From contig CAKUKP010000053.1 in NCBI GenBank assembly GCA_934663625.1, forward strand, positions 1 through 20,565: a stretch of 20,565 bases of DNA, read 5' to 3'. The notes beneath the pieces were generated by a model that searched no databases, was not told where the DNA came from, and saw nothing but the letters and a program-made list of their open reading frames with translations. The translations under genes and the position numbers were made by a program. Numbering within the stretch: the stretch's first letter is position 1; each line of letters starts with the position of its first letter. Of this stretch, positions 20,554 to 20,565 are shown piece after piece. This stretch comes from an uncultured Clostridia bacterium. Its GTDB lineage: Bacteria > Bacillota > Clostridia > Christensenellales > Aristaeellaceae.

Positions 20554-20565
20554 AAGGAGGGGATG
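20554..20565 (+). promoter_or_regulatory. Ribosome site and possible start of the next gene
   Basis: AAGGAGG (20554-20560) lies 2 nt before an ATG at 20563-20565, the last bases of the window, behind an AT-rich stretch with TACAAT at 20528-20533. The spacing to this ATG is short, so the true start may lie just beyond the window. Confidence 0.45.

Noticed and set aside
1..20565. CRISPR arrays, insertion sequences, prophage genes
   Set aside because: No regularly spaced repeats, transposase or integrase motifs, or paired terminal inverted repeats were seen. The only long direct repeat is the leader duplication at 7064/7740.

Overview
The window looks like a chromosomal segment of a moderately GC-rich Gram-positive anaerobe of the Bacillota, most likely class Clostridia and perhaps a Christensenellales-type gut bacterium. 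This is inferred from strong AGGAGG ribosome sites, sigma-A promoters with 16-17 bp spacers, a BceAB-type peptide-resistance transporter, an SH3/NlpC-P60 wall hydrolase, a cobalamin riboswitch and a PF14278-type TetR regulator. There is no rRNA or complete tRNA, and no CRISPR array, transposase or phage module.

Layout. (1) 1-573, minus strand: a tiny ORF, the start of a gene cut by the window edge, and a terminator-like hairpin. (2) 574-2789, minus: a coupled pair, an AlbA_2/HATPase regulator followed by a HicB-DinB fusion, with a strong promoter and repeated CTTTGATAG motifs upstream and a possible MerR remnant beyond. (3) 3165-5033, plus: alpha/beta hydrolase, then flavodoxin and a hexapeptide O-acetyltransferase, with two good promoters. 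(4) 5109-6265, minus: an operon of two small membrane proteins and a TetR regulator that starts at TTG, with a 20-bp palindrome upstream. (5) 6266-7092: mostly non-coding. It carries a complete cobalamin riboswitch on the minus strand with its own promoter and terminator but no recognisable gene behind it. (6) 7093-10410, plus: a cluster of envelope-associated proteins of unknown function. It opens with a 613-codon frame that appears to be two genes joined in frame, each starting with the same 40-residue membrane leader. (7) 10630-12813, plus: a secreted five-SH3, two-PG-binding, NlpC/P60 hydrolase, closed by a bidirectional terminator. (8) 12882-13697, minus: a PHP-family histidinol-phosphatase-like enzyme. 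(9) 13851-16886, plus: DHHW/AlgX-like membrane protein, RluA pseudouridine synthase, PF04020-like membrane protein, then a separately promoted two-TM protein. (10) 17017-19781, plus: BceA/BceB-like ABC transporter behind a BceR-like box, with no two-component genes beside it. (11) 19880-20401, plus: nitroreductase with a palindrome around its -10, a terminator, and a start-like signal at the last bases.

Much of the content concerns the cell envelope: wall hydrolysis, anchored beta-propeller-like proteins, a possible polymer-modification protein and peptide resistance. The observations most worth following are the leader-duplicated joined gene at 7093-8934, the orphan cobalamin riboswitch at 6758-6918, the HicB-DinB fusion coupled to an ATPase regulator, and the BceR-type operator on an otherwise lone BceAB. 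Everything here was read by eye. Family names rest on motifs and recall, not on searches.
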